A DNA stretch of 64,000 bases, taken from Zeugodacus cucurbitae (taxonomy: Eukaryota > Arthropoda > Insecta > Diptera > Tephritidae). Location: positions 11,630,001 through 11,694,000 of the forward strand of contig NC_071671.1 in assembly GCF_028554725.1 (NCBI RefSeq), given 5' to 3'. Numbering within the stretch: the first letter of the stretch is position 1; the number at the start of each line of letters is the position of its first letter. The translations under genes were made by a program, and so were the position numbers. The notes under the pieces are model-generated. The model did not search any database and was not told the DNA's origin. It was given only the letters and a program-made list of their open reading frames with translations. Below, piece by piece: positions 60,537-64,000 of the stretch.

Positions 60537-60652
60537 TATAATGAATAATTTTTTTACTATACGTAACTTAGCTTGTTCGATACGCCACGCTGAAGACTTT
60601 ATTCTGAAATTAAGCTTATAAATATATGAATTATCACTTTGCAAGTATAAGA

Positions 60653-60726
60653 GGAAGAGTGGCGAGCTCTGGTGGATTCGGCTATAATCGCTTAAAGCGG
60701 TTCCTACGCCAAATATATATATATAT
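60653..60726 (+). mobile_element. RTE 3'-tail mini-insertion (74 bp)
   Basis: Contains only the RTE 3' terminus: GATTCGGCTATAATCGCTTA, AAGCGGTTCCTACGCC, then an AT dinucleotide tail. It is flanked by the 10-bp direct repeat AAGTATAAGA at 60643-60652 and 60727-60736. A severely 5'-truncated retrotransposition event with intact target duplication. Confidence 0.8.
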
Positions 60727-60736
60727 AAGTATAAGA

Positions 60737-62159
60737 ACAAAATAATTGTATCATTGCAACCGTACTGTCAACAGAAAAATGCATCCCTCCCACAAAATAA
60801 ATGCATCACACTTTAAAACATACCACTTGAATACCTACGAAAGCTCGCACGAACAAGCAAAACCGAACTACATACAACCTTCATTTGCTATTTTCCTCTT
60901 ATCACATGTGTGCATACATCGTTCTTTTATTTTTTTCTTTTTAATTTTTTATCATATTTATTTTCCTTTCATACTTCAAATTTCACGTCAACACTTTATG
61001 CGCTTGTAATGGAGCTCTCTTCGCTCAACACCTTAAAATAAACTTTGACACTTCTGTGCGCGAAAACACTAAGCGCCAACACGTGTGAATTTTCGTTTCA
61101 GTACATTTTGAGCCAAGTCCCCCTCCCCGACGCTAACCACCTTTCCTTGGTCACTGTGGCGAGCCAACAGAAGCTGCAGCCACCACAAACGCCGCCAACC
61201 CAAATGGGATATAACTTGAACACCTCGGCTTACACGTGCACCCACACACACACACTTAAATAAATATACGAAAACAGCACTTCCGTGAACGAGTCAATTT
61301 GCATGCAATCCGAGCGGAGGTAAATGTTTGCTTTAGTGTGTGTGGGTGTTTGCCAAAAACTCATCTCGCTCATCCCTTCGCGAAAATGTGAGGAAAATAC
61401 TGCGCCACAGCAGCAAAGAGAAGATAAACGTGGATATTCCGAGTGACTCGCACATTTATCATGCTTTTGGCTGTTTTTTTGTTTTTTTTTTTCAATACCT
61501 CCGAAACTGTTGTCCCTCTCATGTTACTGAGGTACTCTGCGTAAATAAAGTGCTAAGCGTTTCCCCTGAAGTGTGTTCCATTTGTTTTTTGCGTTTATCG
61601 AAGTGAAGGAAGTGAAGGAAGTGGTAACGCATTTACCTTGTATTTGATATTCGCTGTTGCTGTTTTTATAATGGCGTGAGGCAAACCCAAAATACATAGT
61701 TTTTAAGAATAGTGCCACCGTTTCAACAAAGCCATTTCAACTATAATTATGCAAAAGTTGATCAGTCAGGAAGAAATATAGAGATGAGTTCACTATTTTC
61801 CATCGATACAGGTTTGGCAATTGGCATCTGATAATATCTCCTAATTCACCACAACTAGGCATAGACGAGCAGTTTTGAAGGTGAAGAACTGTTATTAGAC
61901 AATCGAACTCCCCAAAAAGCCTTTAGAACTCCGACCCATTCCCAGTTATAATTTTCGTAATTTTTTACATTATAAAATAAGATAGGGCAGCGCTTAACAA
62001 ATTTCAAATACATAAATCAGAATCGATGCCCAAATATTGACTACGCAACAGAGGGGCTGTATTCCTGAGCATTAGGTCTACATCTATGATTTTCCAAAAT
62101 ATACCGAGCTTAAATGCCAGTGAAATATATCTATTTTTAATTATATACCTTATACCCAT
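60737..62159. other. Non-coding intergenic DNA, possible unassigned exon
   Basis: 60740-61640 is less AT-rich. A TTTCGTTTCAG acceptor-like site precedes an open frame at 61102-61263 (SQVPLPDANHLSLVTV...), but no donor, homology or partner exon is visible, so I do not call it a gene. 61640-62159 holds nothing recognisable. Confidence 0.35.
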
Positions 62160-62704
62160 GTAACCCGGGTTTCGTGGATACAAAAAATCGATTTTTTGTT
62201 TTTTGGCTTATTAATTTCTACAACATCTCAAGAATGTTTTCCTAAATTTTCAAGTCGATCCGAATAATCGGAGATACAGCCTTTGGAAAGTGTGCCCTCC
62301 AAGTCAGGTATTATTGTTACTCAAAAATTTAAATGCGTTTTTCTCGAAACCGTGTTTTCAAATTTTTTCGAAAACTACTCAACCAATCATGATAAATTTT
62401 TGAACAGGTGTTCGAGATACAATTTACTCGTGCTTGAACGGAGGATTTTATTTTGTTTTTCAATTAAACTATTAAAAATAAAAACAAAATGTCAAGCAAA
62501 TTTGACCGAAATTTTTATTTTTTTGGAAATATGTCTGCCAAATTCCAATTTTCACTTTTTTTGTCTTTCCTTCGTTCAATCACGAGAGTATGGTCTTTCC
62601 TAAAATACTTATTTTTGTTTTTTTTTTTAGTTTGGATGATCCTGTCAGAAGTTATGCTGACAATGCGGAACACCTTTTTTACGAGGGGTCACCAGAAATG
62701 ACAT
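62160..62704. repeat. Decayed repeat island with inverted GAGAAAAACGCATTTAAA motif
   Basis: Contains TTTAAATGCGTTTTTCTCGA at about 62327-62346, the inverse of the motif in the island at 11140-11800. There are also TCGAAAACTACTC and AATCGATTTTTTG words. No domain can be assigned to the short ORFs here. Confidence 0.4.
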
Positions 62705-62984
62705 CTCAATGGAGAAGTTTTTTTTTTTTTTGAAAATTTCAGAAATTATTCTTTAAATATGTATCTATAAGACAGAAAAAAGTTGGAATTAAATAAATAA
62801 CTTTTTACATGAAAAAAATATTGAAAATAGGCCACTTTATATCGTACGCAACAAAACCCATGTAACCCCTTAAAAATACAATAAATAATACTTCCAATAT
62901 CAAATAGCTACAGGTTTTCAATCCTACCGTTAAATGTATCTGTGAACTCTCGATTATTGGTTTCTCGATTATTAATATTAAGCT

Positions 62985-63670
62985 CATTGGAAGGTTGGAG
63001 GTTATAGCTCGATTTCGGCGATTTTAAAATGGGCGATGTAACATTAGAAATCAATATACATATGTGCAAAGTTATGTTCCGATATCTTCACTGGTGATTA
63101 ATTTATAGATTGTAAAGTAAACGTATCAGTTGAACTTCAAAATTTTGGTATATGGGAAGTAGGCGTGGTTGTGAACCGATTTGGCCTATTTTCATAACAT
63201 AAAATTTATTTCGCTGTCATTGGTCGAGTAGTTTCTGATAAATGATTTTGACCCATAAGTGGGCGAAACCAAGGTTTCTAGTGTTTTTCATTATGCATTA
63301 AAGCATTTTTAGTAGTTTTCAACATAATCTTTTTATTGGGAGTCAGGCGTGGTTATAACCTATTTTTTTTTTTCATTTTTTGAATGTATAAGGGAGACGA
63401 GAAAAGAAATAACTATAGAGAGTATGCATGATATAGGCTTAGAAGTTTATGAGATATGTATAAAAAACTTACAGCGGGCTAAGCCATGCCAACTTTACCA
63501 AAAAAAAATTATAACCCAATATATCTCTTCCTAGTGCGAATCTTTGTACCAAGTTTTACATTTATAACTTTATTTATGACTTAGTTATGACACTTTATCT
63601 GTTTTCGGTTTTCGCCATTTTGTGGGCGTACCGGTGGTCCGATTTCGCCCATCTACGCAACCAACATGTA
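62985..63670. repeat. Family A repeat, inverted copy
   Basis: Runs opposite to 649-1850 and shares, in order, GATTTCGGCGATTTT, GATATCTTCACT, GTAGGCGTGGTTGTGA, TTTGACCCATAAGTGGGCG and TCGGTTTTCGCCATTTTGTG. A further degraded partial copy (AGAAGGCGAGGCTATGAGAC) follows up to about 63860. Confidence 0.8.
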
Positions 63671-63876
63671 TGGGACGTTTAAATTTTATATGTACATTTT
63701 ATACTTTATACACTATTTTTTCCAAGTTGTAAACGAATATCTGCAATCGGTCTTGATTTATATATTGTAATGTGAAATCATCAAATGTGTTTTAAAATTA
63801 TGTTATATGAGAAGAAGGCGAGGCTATGAGACGATTTCGTCCATTTTCAAACTGCAACATTAGTATTCCAATTATA

Positions 63877-64000
63877 TTAGCTTGGAAAATATCCCTTCCG
63901 CCTTTTTGTCTATTGAATTTCACGGCTATGTATAAATCGCTACAAAGCTCGTATCTAGCAATCTAGCAATACTATACATCTTTGAAAGGTCTTGACATAA
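63877..64000 (+). mobile_element. mariner copy 2, start only (cut by window edge)
   Basis: Begins TTAGCTTGGAAAATATCCC after a TA at 63875-63876. It then follows the 5' end of the mariner at 60536 (minus) closely: TTTTGTC-TTGAATTTC-CGGCTATGTA, then ACAAAGCTCGTATCT and CATCTTTGAAAGGTCTTGAC to the last base. It has a small duplicated segment (ATCTAGCAATCTAGCAAT). The transposase would start just past the window. Confidence 0.85.

Noticed and set aside
61102..61263. Possible internal or terminal exon after a TTTCGTTTCAG acceptor
   Set aside because: The frame ends in a low-complexity THTHT-type tail. No homolog, partner exon or conserved motif was recognised.

Overview
The window looks like nuclear DNA of a higher fly, most likely a tephritid fruit fly or close relative. 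It is very AT-rich, with fly-like short introns and GT/AG splice sites. It carries two recognisable fly genes and many insect transposons, including a DD41D mariner-related family that I recall from tephritids (the rosa group). Most of the 64 kb is non-coding. No bacterial features, rRNA, tRNA or CRISPR array were seen.

Layout. 1-13503 is mostly AT-rich non-coding DNA and probably a large intron. It holds a dispersed repeat (649-1850), a 10-bp-TSD insertion of an RTE-like retrotransposon (9063-10883) and several decayed repeats. Two plus-strand exons (13504-13664 and 15070-15129) encode a C-terminal LDL-receptor class A module and the last 20 codons of a secreted protein that I read as Jelly belly (jeb), the Alk ligand of flies. 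A decayed non-LTR RNase H fragment lies in the intron between them. 15130-23645 is A-rich UTR-like or intergenic DNA with simple and tandem repeats. Two nearly identical, internally deleted DD41D transposons lie at 23648-24591 (minus) and 34903-35835 (plus). Between them are a dispersed repeat with three 154-bp units (27257-28066) and a 918-bp array of a 7-bp unit (32401-33318). 36354-51360 holds two MITE-like elements (40767-41139 and 47073-47441), a decayed Tc1-like copy, a hAT transposase with an intron and one frameshift, a second RTE copy and a third, strongly decayed mariner-like fragment. 53162-54619 is a three-level nest: dispersed repeat, then Tc1-like element, then RTE fragment.

55660-57990 (minus) is the only long intact gene, a single-exon 776-residue P-protein (OCA2/hoepel) family transporter. 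Beyond it lie a mariner relic (59399-60536), a 74-bp RTE tail insertion, another dispersed-repeat copy and the start of a second copy of the same mariner family running off the right edge (63877-64000). The two host genes have no obvious functional link. No previously undescribed multi-gene system was found. The most informative signals are the transposon chronology, the deletion-derivative pair with a paralogous empty site, the structured 7-bp satellite and the motif-altered P-protein paralog.
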